Source: Armatimonadota bacterium
GTDB lineage: Bacteria; Armatimonadota; HRBIN16
DNA length: 64,000 nucleotides
Direction: 5' to 3'
Assembly (NCBI GenBank): GCA_026003175.1
Contig: BPGT01000001.1
Location: forward strand, 1,216,839-1,280,838
Within the stretch, counting starts at the first letter, position 1. Each line of letters starts with the position of its first letter. Of the stretch, positions 50,552-59,335 are shown piece by piece. Position numbers and translations under genes: made by a program. The notes under the pieces are model-generated. The model ran no database searches and was not told the DNA's origin. It worked only from the letters and a program-made list of their open reading frames with translations.

Positions 50552-51481
50552 TTACAGCCCGGCAATACGTGCTTGAAACGCCTTCTCCAAACGCTTCATG
50601 GCTTCTATCATCCTGTCTTGAACCTGTTCCCATCTTTCAGTGTTTTGGAGACCACCTCCCTCTATCACATATCTGATACGACATGCGCGCTTCCCTTCCA
50701 GCCGCTGCCAGTCTAGATTGTTTCCGAATTCCTGTTCAATCATCTCCTTTTGGGCATACAGGGCATCAAAAATGCGCTTGTTTGCCGCCTCCTCGCCTGT
50801 ATCGATGTACACCTCCACTTGGGCATCCTCCATCCTGATAACGAATGCGTACCCGATACCACTTTTGCCTGCACCAGCGCTAATCCAGTTCTGTATGCTG
50901 GGCGATATTCTTTCAAAAAGAGATAGCTTACTCTTTTTAGCGCGCTCCAGCAACTGTTCCCAAAATGTTCGGCGGAGTCTATGACGTTCTGCCATTTCCT
51001 TCTTAACTTTGCCCATGCTCCGCTGCTCGCTGTTTGGTCCTGCAATCAGAGTAAACAAAGGAGCGGGGGGAGAATCACCGATGCGCACCGCTTCTATCCT
51101 CAGCAAAAATATAGCGGTATCAGCAGGAGAGATTTCGTTTAGCCAGTTCACCGCCTTTTCATGCTCCAGACGTGGTGTGTTTGCAATCCAGATAGCGGTT
51201 TTCACATCGAGGTTGCTCATGTAGGTCAGCAGTTTGCCCAGATGTTCGTGGTCGGTGGGTTCGAGTTGATTTTCGATGACAACGAGATTGCTCTCGTCAT
51301 CCTCAGCCAGGATGTCGGCAAAGAAGGAGCCAACCTTTTTCTCCCTTTCCAATAACGAGAGGCGTAGACCTGTAACTTCCTCGATCAGGTCTAGGTTACT
51401 CGACAGCCACTTAGTGAAGCCTGATGATTCGCGTCCCCAAATCTCTCGCAGAGGTACCCTTTTCAACCTGCCAACCTCCAT
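50552..51481 (-). CDS. DUF4268-domain protein with nuclease-like N-terminus
   Basis: 309 residues. The N-terminal part (about 20-150) has D-I-L-A-E-D-D-E-S-N-L-V-V-I-E-N-Q-L-E-P-T-D-H-E-H-L-G-K-L-L-T-Y-M, a PD-(D/E)XK-like arrangement seen in restriction-type proteins. The C-terminal half (about 165-305) looks like DUF4268 (E-V-Y-I-D-T-G). Some proteins with this domain are linked to restriction systems, but here it stands alone. ATG at 51481 has GGAGG upstream; an earlier start at 51508 is less likely. Function inferred only. Confidence 0.7.
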   Translation of the reverse strand: MEVGRLKRVPLREIWGRESSGFTKWLSSNLDLIEEVTGLRLSLLEREKKVGSFFADILAEDDESNLVVIENQLEPTDHEHLGKLLTYMSNLDVKTAIWIANTPRLEHEKAVNWLNEISPADTAIFLLRIEAVRIGDSPPAPLFTLIAGPNSEQRSMGKVKKEMAERHRLRRTFWEQLLERAKKSKLSLFERISPSIQNWISAGAGKSGIGYAFVIRMEDAQVEVYIDTGEEAANKRIFDALYAQKEMIEQEFGNNLDWQRLEGKRACRIRYVIEGGGLQNTERWEQVQDRMIEAMKRLEKAFQARIAGL

Positions 51482-52061
51482 CGCTTGCCTCCCCCGAACC
51501 TTACTCATACTCTCGCTCGATTCTCATCTCCAGTGATTACCGATGCATGGTCCAAACCCTTTGCCATCATGTCCCGCTGTGCGATGATAACAGTACGCCT
51601 TGTCCTGCCTGCAGGATGCTGATATTGCAAAACATCTCGCCTGCCATGTGTCAGCAAAAGACGTTTCTATGTGCGTAGCGCACGATATAGCGACGAGCGA
51701 GATGCAGATAAAGGCATCTGCACCATCTCCCCTTTATTTCCGCGTCGCTTTGTCCTCTAGACGCTCTTAGGGAGAACAGGGTTACCTATCCTGTGTTCTC
51801 AACCCGTACGGGCGCGACGCAACGCCTCGATGTACCTTCTGGCAGTTTCGGCGGCGTTTCGGAGTATATCCATACGTATCCATCCGCCACTTTCAGCCTT
51901 CATCGTCCGGTGTGCCTTTGCGAACAGGGCAGGGTCGCGAAAACCGCAGGAGATCGCATGCCCGTCCACGAGGCGCGTTCTGCCGGTAGCGCAGGACTTA
52001 CTCAGCCAGCGGAGGCTGACTTCGTCTGCAGGGGAATGCGCTCACCGCATCCCCCTCTATG
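51482..52061. other. Intergenic region between the DUF4268 gene and the aminotransferase gene
   Basis: About 580 bases. On the minus strand, about 51803-52030 reads without stop (R-L-V-D-G-H-A-I-S-C-G-F-R-D-P-A-L-F, later A-R-R-Y-I-E-A-L-R-R-A-R-T-G) and ends just before an imperfect hairpin (51771-51800), but there is no start codon with a ribosome-binding site. The part near 52015-52028 shares a 14-mer with 41506-41519. I treat it as a gene remnant or repeat, not a gene. The rest shows nothing clear. Confidence 0.4.
51803..52030 (-). pseudogene. Possible gene remnant
   Basis: An open minus-strand reading of about 75 codons with protein-like composition toward its end, ending at a TGA next to a hairpin. 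Only internal ATG codons are present and none has a ribosome-binding site. Could be the decayed 3' end of a gene or chance; identity unknown. Confidence 0.25.
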
Positions 52062-53255
52062 CTATCCCAATGCCTGCACCGCGTCGGCGATGCGGGCGAG
52101 ACCGTTGCGGATAGTATCCAGCGAACAGGCGTAAGAGAGCCGGACATTCCCATCCGCACCGAATCCGCTGCCCGGCACCACCGCCACCCGTGCCACCTCC
52201 AGCAGGTACTCCGCAAAAGCATCTGAGTTATTGATTACCCGATCGCCCCAGCGCTTGCCATACAACGCGGAGACATTGGGGAAGGCATAAAATGCCCCGC
52301 CCGGTTCGGCACAGCGGAAGCCCGGGATACTGTTTAAACCATCCACAATTACCCGTCTGCGCTCGGCGAACGCCGCCACCATCTGCTTCACCGTGTCATC
52401 CGGCGCCTGCAACGCCGCCAGCGCAGCTCGCTGCGCGATAGAGGTAGGGTTAGAGGTAGACTGGTCCTGGATGCGCGTCATGGCGGCGACCAAATCGCGC
52501 TCCGCCGCAGCATAGCCGATACGCCAGCCGGTCATCGAGTACGCCTTGGACATCCCGTTGACCACAATGGTGCGCTTTTTCACCTCCTCGCCCAGGCTGG
52601 CGATGCTGAAGTGCTCGTGTCCGTCGTACACCATCTTCTCGTAAATCTCGTCGGAGATGATGTACAGGTCGTGCTTCAGTGCAAGAGCAGCGATCTCCTT
52701 CAGCGTCTGACGAGGGAACACCGCACCCGTCGGGTTACAGGGACTATTCACCACAATAGCGCGCGTGCGGGCAGTAATCTTCTCGCGAATGGCATCGATG
52801 GTGGGCACAAAACCGGTGCTTTCATCCGCGTACACAAACACCGGCACGCCGTCGGCGAGTTTGACCATCTCAGGATAGCTGACCCAGTACGGCGCGGGGA
52901 TAATCACCTCATCGCCGGGGTCGCAGATGACCTGAAAGGTATTGTACAGAGCGTGTTTGCCCCCGCAGGTAACGATAATCTGGTTCGGTTCGTATTTCAG
53001 TCCGTTATCGCGCCAGAGCTTTTCGCAAATCGCCTTGCGCAGGGGTTCGATGCCTGCGGTGGGTGTATACTTGGTGAAACCCTCTCGCAGGGCAGCGATG
53101 GCAGCATCTTTAACGAACTCAGGGGTATCGAAATCAGGTTCTCCAGCCCCAAACGAAAGCACATCGATACCCTCCTCGCGCATCTTGCGGGCTTTGGCAG
53201 TGATAGCGAGGGTAGGGGATGGACTGGTGCGTTGCGCACGTTGGGAAATGAACAT
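52062..53255 (-). CDS. aspC: Class I/II pyridoxal-phosphate aminotransferase, aspartate aminotransferase type
   Basis: 397 residues. The family order is clear: F-G-A-G-E-P-D-F-D-T-P near the start, Y-T-P-T-A-G-I-E-P-L-R, P-A-P-Y-W-V-S-Y-P-E, N-S-P-C-N-P-T-G, D-E-I-Y-E, and the PLP-lysine block G-M-S-K-A-Y-S-M-T-G-W-R-I-G-Y. A C-terminal R-L-S-Y arginine binds the substrate carboxylate. Most likely aspartate-2-oxoglutarate aminotransferase. AAGGAGG precedes the ATG. The substrate assignment rests on similarity. Confidence 0.88.
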   Translation of the reverse strand: MFISQRAQRTSPSPTLAITAKARKMREEGIDVLSFGAGEPDFDTPEFVKDAAIAALREGFTKYTPTAGIEPLRKAICEKLWRDNGLKYEPNQIIVTCGGKHALYNTFQVICDPGDEVIIPAPYWVSYPEMVKLADGVPVFVYADESTGFVPTIDAIREKITARTRAIVVNSPCNPTGAVFPRQTLKEIAALALKHDLYIISDEIYEKMVYDGHEHFSIASLGEEVKKRTIVVNGMSKAYSMTGWRIGYAAAERDLVAAMTRIQDQSTSNPTSIAQRAALAALQAPDDTVKQMVAAFAERRRVIVDGLNSIPGFRCAEPGGAFYAFPNVSALYGKRWGDRVINNSDAFAEYLLEVARVAVVPGSGFGADGNVRLSYACSLDTIRNGLARIADAVQALG

Positions 53256-53266
53256 GCTGAACCTCC

Positions 53267-53863
53267 TTATGGCGAAAAATGGTTGCTGGTATCGTTCTCG
53301 GACATGGGTTGCACGCGGGCGAACTGTTTGTAAATCTCACGCAACGGCACACCCGGGCGGAACCGTTGCTGATACTGCGCGAGCGCATAGCGGAAGACCT
53401 GCTCTATCAACAGGTCCCAGAGGTGATAAACCTCCTGCACATCTTCCGGTGGTATCAGGAGCACGCCGTGCGACTCGCTGGTGTCGGGGATGGGAGCGAA
53501 ATGTGCCACCTCTCCCACAAACACAGGGGCATACCACCGGCTGCCGTCCGGCTCCTGCAGGATATAAACGCCAAGAGGGTGCATTCTGTCCAGAACAATG
53601 CCTGCCTCTTCCTGAGCCTCTCGACGTATTGCCTGTTCCGGGCTCTCGCCTGGCCGGATATGACCGCTGGGCACGCTCCAGCCGCGCTCCTCGATGTCGC
53701 AGAGCACCACACGCTCTCCGAAGAACGCAAACAGCAATACCGCCCGCAGCGGCTGGATACCCTGCCAGCGACGACGTGGACGGAACGTTACCAGCTTTTC
53801 GCCCCAGCGCACGGTGGGGAACTTCGCGGATGTCCGGTGCACCTCTTCGCTCTTCCTGATCAT
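53267..53863 (-). CDS. Nudix hydrolase
   Basis: 198 residues. The Nudix box is complete: G-H-I-R-P-G-E-S, then R-R-E-A-Q-E-E-A-G, starting at about residue 67. N- and C-terminal extensions of about 40 and 90 residues are not typical of MutT, so the substrate is open. It lies 11 bases upstream of the aminotransferase and downstream of the M28 peptidase, with a 14-base gap. Confidence 0.88.
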   Translation of the reverse strand: MIRKSEEVHRTSAKFPTVRWGEKLVTFRPRRRWQGIQPLRAVLLFAFFGERVVLCDIEERGWSVPSGHIRPGESPEQAIRREAQEEAGIVLDRMHPLGVYILQEPDGSRWYAPVFVGEVAHFAPIPDTSESHGVLLIPPEDVQEVYHLWDLLIEQVFRYALAQYQQRFRPGVPLREIYKQFARVQPMSENDTSNHFSP

Positions 53864-53877
53864 CTTCGCCTCTGCAA

Positions 53878-55710
53878 TCAGCTTCCTTCCGAGCGTGCTT
53901 CCAGGGTCAGGGTCAGCTCTACCTCTTTACCGTCACGCAGCACAACGACCTTCACCGTATCGCCCGGCTTGTAGCGATTCAAGGCGTCCATGTAGTCGTA
54001 GATATTTTCCACCTTCTGGTCACCGAAGCGAATAATCACGTCACCGCTGCGCAAGCCCGCCTTCTGTGCCGGGCTGCCCTCGCGCACTCCCGAAAGGCGA
54101 AGCCCCTTCACATCCTCGCTGTAGTCGGGTATTGTGCCCACGTATGTGCGGATACCACGCTCCGGTCCGCCGGCGCGTCGCGGGGTGGCTTGTGGCTCGC
54201 TGAACGCGATGCGCTCCTGGCTATTAGCGATGCGTTCGGTGACGCTGGCAACAAAGCGCACCACGCGAGCCGCCCCTGCGGCGTTAATGGTCTCTGGCTT
54301 ATCGGCAGGAGTATGATATTCGCGGTGCATTCCCGTGAAGAAGAAGAGCACCGGTATCCTTCTGGCAAGGAACGAAGCGTGGTCGCTGCCTCCGCCAATG
54401 GCGCCGCCGCCTGTTGACAGGTTGAAACCGGCTTCCGCGTTGAGTTCCTCCAGCAGGGGGCGCCACGCGGGTGAAGAATCTGCGCCGATAACGCTCAGCT
54501 GGTCATCGCGCAGTCGCCCAATCATGTCCATATTGAGCATAGCAACCGTTTTCTCCAGCGGGATGATGGGATTGCGTGTATAATGGGCGGAACCCAGCAG
54601 TCCCAGCTCCTCACCGGAGAACGCCATAAAGATGAGCGAACGTTTGGGGGGATTCGCCGCAAAGTATTGCGCCAGCTCCAGTAAACCCGCGGTGCCGGAA
54701 GCGTTGTCGTCCGCGCCGTAGTGGATGGCGGGCAGTTTGCCGCTGTACAGAGAACCGCCCTGGTAGCCCCAGCCCAGATGGTCCATGTGCGCTCCGATGA
54801 CAATGTATTCGTCCTTCAGCTTCGGGTCAGTACCCTCTACCACGCCGACGATGTTCGCTGTGGCACCGTATTTTTGAATCACCTCTGTCTGTACCGTCAC
54901 TATGGCATTACCCAACGGACGCCCTTGGGGGTTCTGCCACAGTTCATCCAGCGTAACTCCGCACGCGGCGAGCAACTTCTCCGCCGCCTTCCGACGCAGG
55001 GTCACAACGGGAATGCCCGAATCCGCGCCCCGTCCCGCGATGACTGCAGGCAGGGGGGAATCTTCTTTCTGTATCAGCATTAGAGCGACCGCGCCCTGTT
55101 CTTTGGCAGTGCGCGCTTTTGCCCGCGCAGATTGATAGGCGCGAAGCAGGTTTGGTCCCTGCGTGACGGGAGGCGTTCCTTCCAGTGCGATAACCACCTT
55201 ACCTTTCACATCCAGTCCGGCATAATCCTCATGACCGGCGAGGCTGGAGTGGATACCATAACCGACGAACACCATTTCGCCCTTTGCGGTACTGGTGCTG
55301 GCAACCGATTCGGGCATAAAGTCCTCGCGAAGTTTGAAGGAGAGCCGTTTGCCGTTTACCTCTGCCTCCAGCCGGTTCGCCTTGCCCGCTTCTGCGCCCA
55401 CGTACACACGGAACGGCTGGAAGTAACCGCTGCCGTCCATCGGGGCTTGCAGGTCGTGATAGCGCGAGGTGCCTACTGGTTTCAAACCGTACTCGGCGAA
55501 ACGTTCAGCGATGTAGTAGGCAGCTAACTCGTTACCCTTTGTGCCTGAGCCACGTCCTTCAAACTCCTCCGACGCGAGGGTGAAGATATGCGACCAGATG
55601 CGCCAGGAATGGATGCCGGTGGAGCCTTTGCGCACATCCGCGTGTACGCTCAGCGTCATGAGCAATCCCAGCGCCAGTGCGAACCATAAACGATGTCGAC
55701 GAAAAAGCAT
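53878..55710 (-). CDS. Secreted M28 family metallopeptidase with PA and PDZ domains
   Basis: 610 residues. A signal peptide (RLWFALALGLLMTLSVHA) is followed by a PA-type insert (about 140-250) and the M28 catalytic domain, whose zinc ligands sit in G-A-H-M-D-H-L-G, A-D-D-N-A-S-G, F-S-G-E-E-L-G-L, N-M-D-M-I-G-R and S-D-H-A-S-F. A C-terminal PDZ domain (about 520-600) reads L-S-G-V-R-E-G-S-P-A-Q-K-A-G-L. Cleaves N-terminal residues of peptides in the periplasm or outside. Gap of 43 bases to surE upstream. Confidence 0.9.
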   Translation of the reverse strand: MLFRRHRLWFALALGLLMTLSVHADVRKGSTGIHSWRIWSHIFTLASEEFEGRGSGTKGNELAAYYIAERFAEYGLKPVGTSRYHDLQAPMDGSGYFQPFRVYVGAEAGKANRLEAEVNGKRLSFKLREDFMPESVASTSTAKGEMVFVGYGIHSSLAGHEDYAGLDVKGKVVIALEGTPPVTQGPNLLRAYQSARAKARTAKEQGAVALMLIQKEDSPLPAVIAGRGADSGIPVVTLRRKAAEKLLAACGVTLDELWQNPQGRPLGNAIVTVQTEVIQKYGATANIVGVVEGTDPKLKDEYIVIGAHMDHLGWGYQGGSLYSGKLPAIHYGADDNASGTAGLLELAQYFAANPPKRSLIFMAFSGEELGLLGSAHYTRNPIIPLEKTVAMLNMDMIGRLRDDQLSVIGADSSPAWRPLLEELNAEAGFNLSTGGGAIGGGSDHASFLARRIPVLFFFTGMHREYHTPADKPETINAAGAARVVRFVASVTERIANSQERIAFSEPQATPRRAGGPERGIRTYVGTIPDYSEDVKGLRLSGVREGSPAQKAGLRSGDVIIRFGDQKVENIYDYMDALNRYKPGDTVKVVVLRDGKEVELTLTLEARSEGS

Positions 55711-55753
55711 CCCGATAATCCTCCCCGTGAGCCAATGTGTCTTATAGTTTACC

Positions 55754-56515
55754 TTACTCTAGAGGCCATTCTCTCAGTTCCTGCAACAGCGCTTCGGCAG
55801 TGAGGTCCAGGTGTATCGGCGTGACCGAGATCTTCCCCGCACGGATGGCGGCGACGTCGCTGTCGGGGGGAACCTCCTCGTTGGCAAGGCTACCGGTCAG
55901 CCAGTAGTACTTGCGTCCCCAGGGGTCCACCCGCGCCTCCACACGATCCACGTACTGGCGCGTTCCCTGCCTGGTCACCGCAACGCCCTTCACCTGTTCC
56001 ATGACGCAGTTGGGCACGTTGACGTTCAGCAGCGTGTGCGGAGGCAGACGACGTTCGTGCAACACCTTTGCCAGCTTGCGGGCGAAATGGAAGGCGGCGT
56101 CGTACTCCGGCGGCTCATCATCGCCACAGCACACCGAGATGGCTACCGAGGGGATGTTAAAAATCGCTCCCTCCATCGCCGCCGACACCGTACCCGAATA
56201 GGTCACATCCCACCCCAGATTGGCGCCCTGATTGATGCCCGAGAACACCAGGTCACATCGTCCGTTCATGACCACCGTGACGCCCAAAGTCACGCAATCG
56301 GAAGGCGTGCCGTTGGTGGAATAGCCCAGCGAACCGTCGCCCATGCGTACAGTGTGCAGCCGAAGTGGCTTGTGCAGGGTAATAGAGTGTCCGGAACCGC
56401 TACGCGGGCGTTCGGGGGCGACCACAAACACCTCACCCAGCGGTTCCAAAGCGCGCTTGAGCATTAGCAAGCCTTCCGCTAAGATACCGTCGTCGTTGGT
56501 TACCAGTATGCGCAT
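55754..56515 (-). CDS. surE: 5'-nucleotidase SurE
   Basis: 253 residues. The family start M-R-I-L-V-T-N-D-D-G-I is intact (metal-binding aspartates), as are H-S-I-T-L, S-G-I-N-Q-G-A-N-L-G and T-Y-S-G-T-V-S-A-A-M-E-G. It removes phosphate from nucleoside 5'-monophosphates and is linked to stationary-phase survival. ATG at 56515 is chosen because it gives the canonical N-terminus; ATG at 56524 is also possible. Neither has a clear ribosome-binding site. Confidence 0.94.
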   Translation of the reverse strand: MRILVTNDDGILAEGLLMLKRALEPLGEVFVVAPERPRSGSGHSITLHKPLRLHTVRMGDGSLGYSTNGTPSDCVTLGVTVVMNGRCDLVFSGINQGANLGWDVTYSGTVSAAMEGAIFNIPSVAISVCCGDDEPPEYDAAFHFARKLAKVLHERRLPPHTLLNVNVPNCVMEQVKGVAVTRQGTRQYVDRVEARVDPWGRKYYWLTGSLANEEVPPDSDVAAIRAGKISVTPIHLDLTAEALLQELREWPLE

Positions 56516-56557
56516 AGCGGTCATATCTTAGCACAAAGCGCGAGGGCTTGCAAAGGG

Positions 56558-57379
56558 CTAGCTCTCCTCGGTAGGAATGACCTGTGCGCTCAACCAGGCG
56601 TACGCCTTGATGGTTCCACCGGTGTGCGGTGTGCCTTCGATGTCCTCTTCCAGAGCGACCACATCCACACTGCCTCCGTAGGTGTCCACCAGCATCGCCA
56701 GAAAGTTCTTGCCGGTGTGAGGATTTTGTAGCCGGTGCAGTTCCACAATGCGGCCGGTCAGCAAGGCATAGTTCCCCGCCACGTTGTCGCTGGCGCCCTC
56801 GTTGATAGGCAACATCGCCTGCGGCGCGAGTCGCAGGGTGACCAGTTCGCCCGTCTCTTCGTCCTCGGTCTCCGTGAGGATGCTGTGGTCGGACTGCAGG
56901 TAGCTCTGCTCGTCGTCAAAGCACCATGCTTCCTGCGCAAAGGCGGCGATCTGCAGGGTGACCATGCGCGGCAATATCTTCCATGCGTGCAGGTGGGTGG
57001 AGAAGTCGCGCAGGTCTACACTGAAAGGATAATAGCCCGTCTCGGGGTCTTCCACGCTCAGAGGACTGCTCCAGCCGTACAACGCACCGGTGAGTTGTTC
57101 CTCGTCGTAGGGCACCATCTCCACCACCGCCGCCTGCATACGCCCTGCGCCGTTGTAGTGGGGTTCCAGGTCTACCACCTCTAGCGGGGCGGTTTGCGAG
57201 CCGGGTTCGGCTTTTCCGCCTTTCATCGCCAGCCATATCTGCGCTCCGTTAGGCGACTGCCACACGAAGTAAGCGCCATTCTCCACCTCATAGCCTTCGC
57301 TCTCCGTGAGGATGGTGTGGAGGGCGTTCACCAGAGATTGCGCCTCGTCGTAACCGAGGCATCGTGCGTGGGTTATCAT
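56558..57379 (-). CDS. Conserved protein of unknown function (273 residues)
   Basis: Not recognised. The chain is acidic and soluble, no signal peptide. It has Y-F-V-W-Q-S-P-N-G-A-Q-I-W-L-A, a central W-S-S-P-L-S-V-E-D-P-E-T-G-Y-Y-P-F, and near the end N-Y-A-L-L-T-G-R-I-V-E-L-H-R-L-Q-N-P-H-T-G-K-N-F and T-Y-G-G-S-V-D-V-V-A-L. The last block resembles an OB-fold-like strand pattern, but I would not assign it. GGAG precedes the ATG. Gap of 33 bases to surE downstream, on the same strand. Confidence 0.65.
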   Translation of the reverse strand: MITHARCLGYDEAQSLVNALHTILTESEGYEVENGAYFVWQSPNGAQIWLAMKGGKAEPGSQTAPLEVVDLEPHYNGAGRMQAAVVEMVPYDEEQLTGALYGWSSPLSVEDPETGYYPFSVDLRDFSTHLHAWKILPRMVTLQIAAFAQEAWCFDDEQSYLQSDHSILTETEDEETGELVTLRLAPQAMLPINEGASDNVAGNYALLTGRIVELHRLQNPHTGKNFLAMLVDTYGGSVDVVALEEDIEGTPHTGGTIKAYAWLSAQVIPTEES

Positions 57380-57551
57380 GATGTATCAGGCTCCTTTCAC
57401 CCGCCGGGCATCTGTCACATCCTATGCAAGGAGGGCGAGACGCACTGGGGGATTTTCTTTTGTGCATATGACAGAAGTTCATTCGTAGCGAGCCCGTTCG
57501 ATTCCTGCACGCAGGGACGCGGCAGGATGATTTTTGGCACGGAGAAAGCAG

Positions 57552-57560
57552 GGAAAACCT
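57552..57560 (+). repeat. Target-site duplication, left (MITE copy 2)
   Basis: GGAAAACCT, repeated at 57747-57755. Confidence 0.9.
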
Positions 57561-57746
57561 GAGGGTGTTCGAGAATTGTTGAAAAGTTGGTTGTAGCGCA
57601 AGGAGAGAGGCGTTCTTGCTATCCCTGCCTTACCTCACCCCCGTCCCCTCTCCTGCGAGGAGAGGGGCGTTCCCTCTTCCCTTGCAGGGAAGGGGGCAAG
57701 GGGGTTAGGTTATCTATCCATTCAACCAGCAATTTCGAACACCCTC
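57561..57746 (-). mobile_element. MITE-like element, copy 2 (186 bp)
   Basis: The reverse complement of copy 1 (29174-29359) at the same length, with only a handful of substitutions clustered in the GC-rich hairpins. Terminal inverted repeats are GAGGGTGTTCGAGAATTGTT and GAGGGTGTTCGAAATTGCTG (read inward from the other end). Flanked by the perfect 9-bp duplication GGAAAACCT. It encodes no transposase. Its right-hand duplication touches the -35 box of the next gene's promoter. Confidence 0.92.
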
Positions 57747-57755
57747 GGAAAACCT
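57747..57755 (+). repeat. Target-site duplication, right (MITE copy 2)
   Basis: GGAAAACCT, identical to 57552-57560. Its last base is the first T of the -35 box TTGACT. Confidence 0.9.
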
Positions 57756-57782
57756 TGACTTTTTTTTTCGATGGGGTAGAAT
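57755..57782 (+). promoter_or_regulatory. Sigma-70-type promoter directly beside the MITE
   Basis: TTGACT (57755-57760), a 16-base spacer and TAGAAT (57777-57782), 35 bases upstream of the ATG at 57817. Confidence 0.75.
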
Positions 57783-57816
57783 GTAGGTGCAATCTAGCCT
57801 AAGGAGGGTTACAATC

Positions 57817-58290
57817 ATGGTAAGAACAGTGTTTTGGCTTGTGGTATCACTAGTTTTGCTGTTTTTTACGGAAGCCCGCGCGCAGTACCAGGGCTATCTT
57901 CCCGTTCAGACTGGAGGATGTGAGCAGACACCAGTCACTTTCCGAAGCAATACATGGGGAGAGTACATAATATGGCAACGCGACATGGACACATGGTTGG
58001 TAGGTTACCCGCCGTATCAGCGTGAAATGCAAGTAGTGGACACTACATGCTATCTGGGGTATCGGTTGCGCGAGTCAAGGCCGTACTGGTGGGTAAACCG
58101 CTACGAGATCACTCTTGCCGCGTTAAACAATGATGGTACGTACCGATGGCGGTTCGATGGCAGAGCGAGGTCGGTGAATGCGCGCAGTCGGTATGAAGAC
58201 CATTTCTTCCTGGTGAACCAGCGAGATAGCCTTGACATCTATAGGGACCCTGATCTGGGCGTCACGCAAGTGGTTGATGTCGATCCATAA
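57817..58290 (+). CDS. Small exported protein of unknown function
   Basis: 157 residues, no family recognised. A signal peptide (MVRTVFWLVVSLVLLFFTEARAQ) precedes a domain with two cysteines (G-G-C-E-Q and T-T-C-Y-L-G) that may form a disulfide, rich in W and Y (W-G-E-Y-I-I-W-Q-R-D, Y-W-W-V-N-R-Y-E-I). ATG at 57817 has AAGGAGG upstream. It shares a transcript with the next secreted protein, 22 bases downstream. Confidence 0.7.
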   Translation: MVRTVFWLVVSLVLLFFTEARAQYQGYLPVQTGGCEQTPVTFRSNTWGEYIIWQRDMDTWLVGYPPYQREMQVVDTTCYLGYRLRESRPYWWVNRYEITLAALNNDGTYRWRFDGRARSVNARSRYEDHFFLVNQRDSLDIYRDPDLGVTQVVDVDP

Positions 58291-58312
58291 GGTGGAACAG
58301 GAGGGAGGCACG

Positions 58313-59335
58313 ATGTTTTCCGTCTTTTGCAAGCTATTGACAGCAGTTGCCATCATGTTGGCAACGGTTGCGAACGGGTGGGCACAAAACCGGGATGCGT
58401 CCTCAGATGATTCTTGGCAATCGCCTCCCCGTTTCACAGAGGCTCTCGACAAAATTGCCAGACAGCAGCGATTGAACGTGATCGCTCAGTATTTTACTCT
58501 CGTCGATACAGAGATCAGTTCACGGCGCACAGCCCTGCGAATGGTGCAAACCGTCGACGAGGTCGCAAGGATGTACGGATGCAATTTGTCCAGGGTGGGT
58601 AGTATTCTCGTCTTGTATACCCCTGTGGACCTCTATCCCGACCGGTATTTCGAGGAGACGCGGGTGTTAAACGTCTTTGGCGATCTCGCCTGGAAAGACG
58701 GGGTTCTTGAGTTCAGAACCAAGAAGGGCGAAGATGGCACCGTGAAGCTAACGATCTCGGCATCTGACATTCCTTTAAAACGTTTGTGCCAGCAATTCGA
58801 AGCGCAGACCGGCTGGAAAGTGGTTCTGGGCACCGAAGTGCAAGACACCCGCATCTTTGCACGGCTGCAGTCGGTTTCACCGGGCGAACTTGTAGAGGCA
58901 ATCTCGGTATTACTGGGCGCGCAGGTCGAGGTCAAAATGACCTTAAGCGAAGAAGCGAGAGACAAACACAGGCGCATGATAGAACAGTCCGCACAAAGCG
59001 ACTTGTTCGCTAGGGATAAAAAGTCAGATGAGCTTCTGCCGGAGTTGCTGGCGTTGCTCACGCCAGAGGAGATGGAGCGGTTCAAACGAGGAGAGATGGT
59101 GGATATTCCCTTATCCCGCTTACCTACAGAGGTACAGGACAAGGCACTACACTATGTGAACTTCGTTATCGATAGGTCCTCCCTCACACCAGAAGAGTCG
59201 CTTTTCCGCTATCGCGATAGGTTGCGCGAGTTGGAGGTTATCTTACATCTCCCGAGTGTCATCGAAGGTAGATGGTTCGCTCCGAATATCGGTATTACTG
59301 TGAGAGACCCAGAAGGGGTTTTGAATCACTTCTAA
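58313..59335 (+). CDS. Exported protein with STN/secretin-N-like domains
   Basis: 340 residues. A signal peptide ([16 protein letters not shown] to W-A-Q) is followed by a segment like the STN/secretin short domain: [39 protein letters not shown] second similar segment follows ([23 protein letters not shown]), and a helical C-terminal part. Similar domains occur in secretins and TonB receptors, but the barrel and other parts are missing here. GGAGGGAGG precedes the ATG. The end overlaps the mpg gene on the opposite strand by four bases. Confidence 0.65.
   Translation: MFSVFCKLLTAVAIMLATVANGWAQNRDASSDDSWQSPPRFTEALDKIARQQRLNVIAQYFTLVDTEISSRRTALRMVQTVDEVARMYGCNLSRVGSILVLYTPVDLYPDRYFEETRVLNVFGDLAWKDGVLEFRTKKGEDGTVKLTISASDIPLKRLCQQFEAQTGWKVVLGTEVQDTRIFARLQSVSPGELVEAISVLLGAQVEVKMTLSEEARDKHRRMIEQSAQSDLFARDKKSDELLPELLALLTPEEMERFKRGEMVDIPLSRLPTEVQDKALHYVNFVIDRSSLTPEESLFRYRDRLRELEVILHLPSVIEGRWFAPNIGITVRDPEGVLNHF

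Larger units (their letters stand above)
57380..57816. other. Intergenic region holding MITE copy 2 and a promoter
   Basis: 437 bases between divergent genes. It contains MITE copy 2 (57561-57746) with 9-bp duplications, then a sigma-70-type promoter (57755-57782) and AAGGAGG before the next gene. 57380-57551 shows no clear feature. Confidence 0.75.

Noticed and set aside
50552-51481. Defence island around the DUF4268 protein
   Set aside because: Neighbours are trp genes and an aminotransferase; no restriction, modification or toxin genes adjoin it.
51793-52134. Plus-strand open frames between the DUF4268 and aminotransferase genes
   Set aside because: No ribosome-binding site and residue composition not protein-like.
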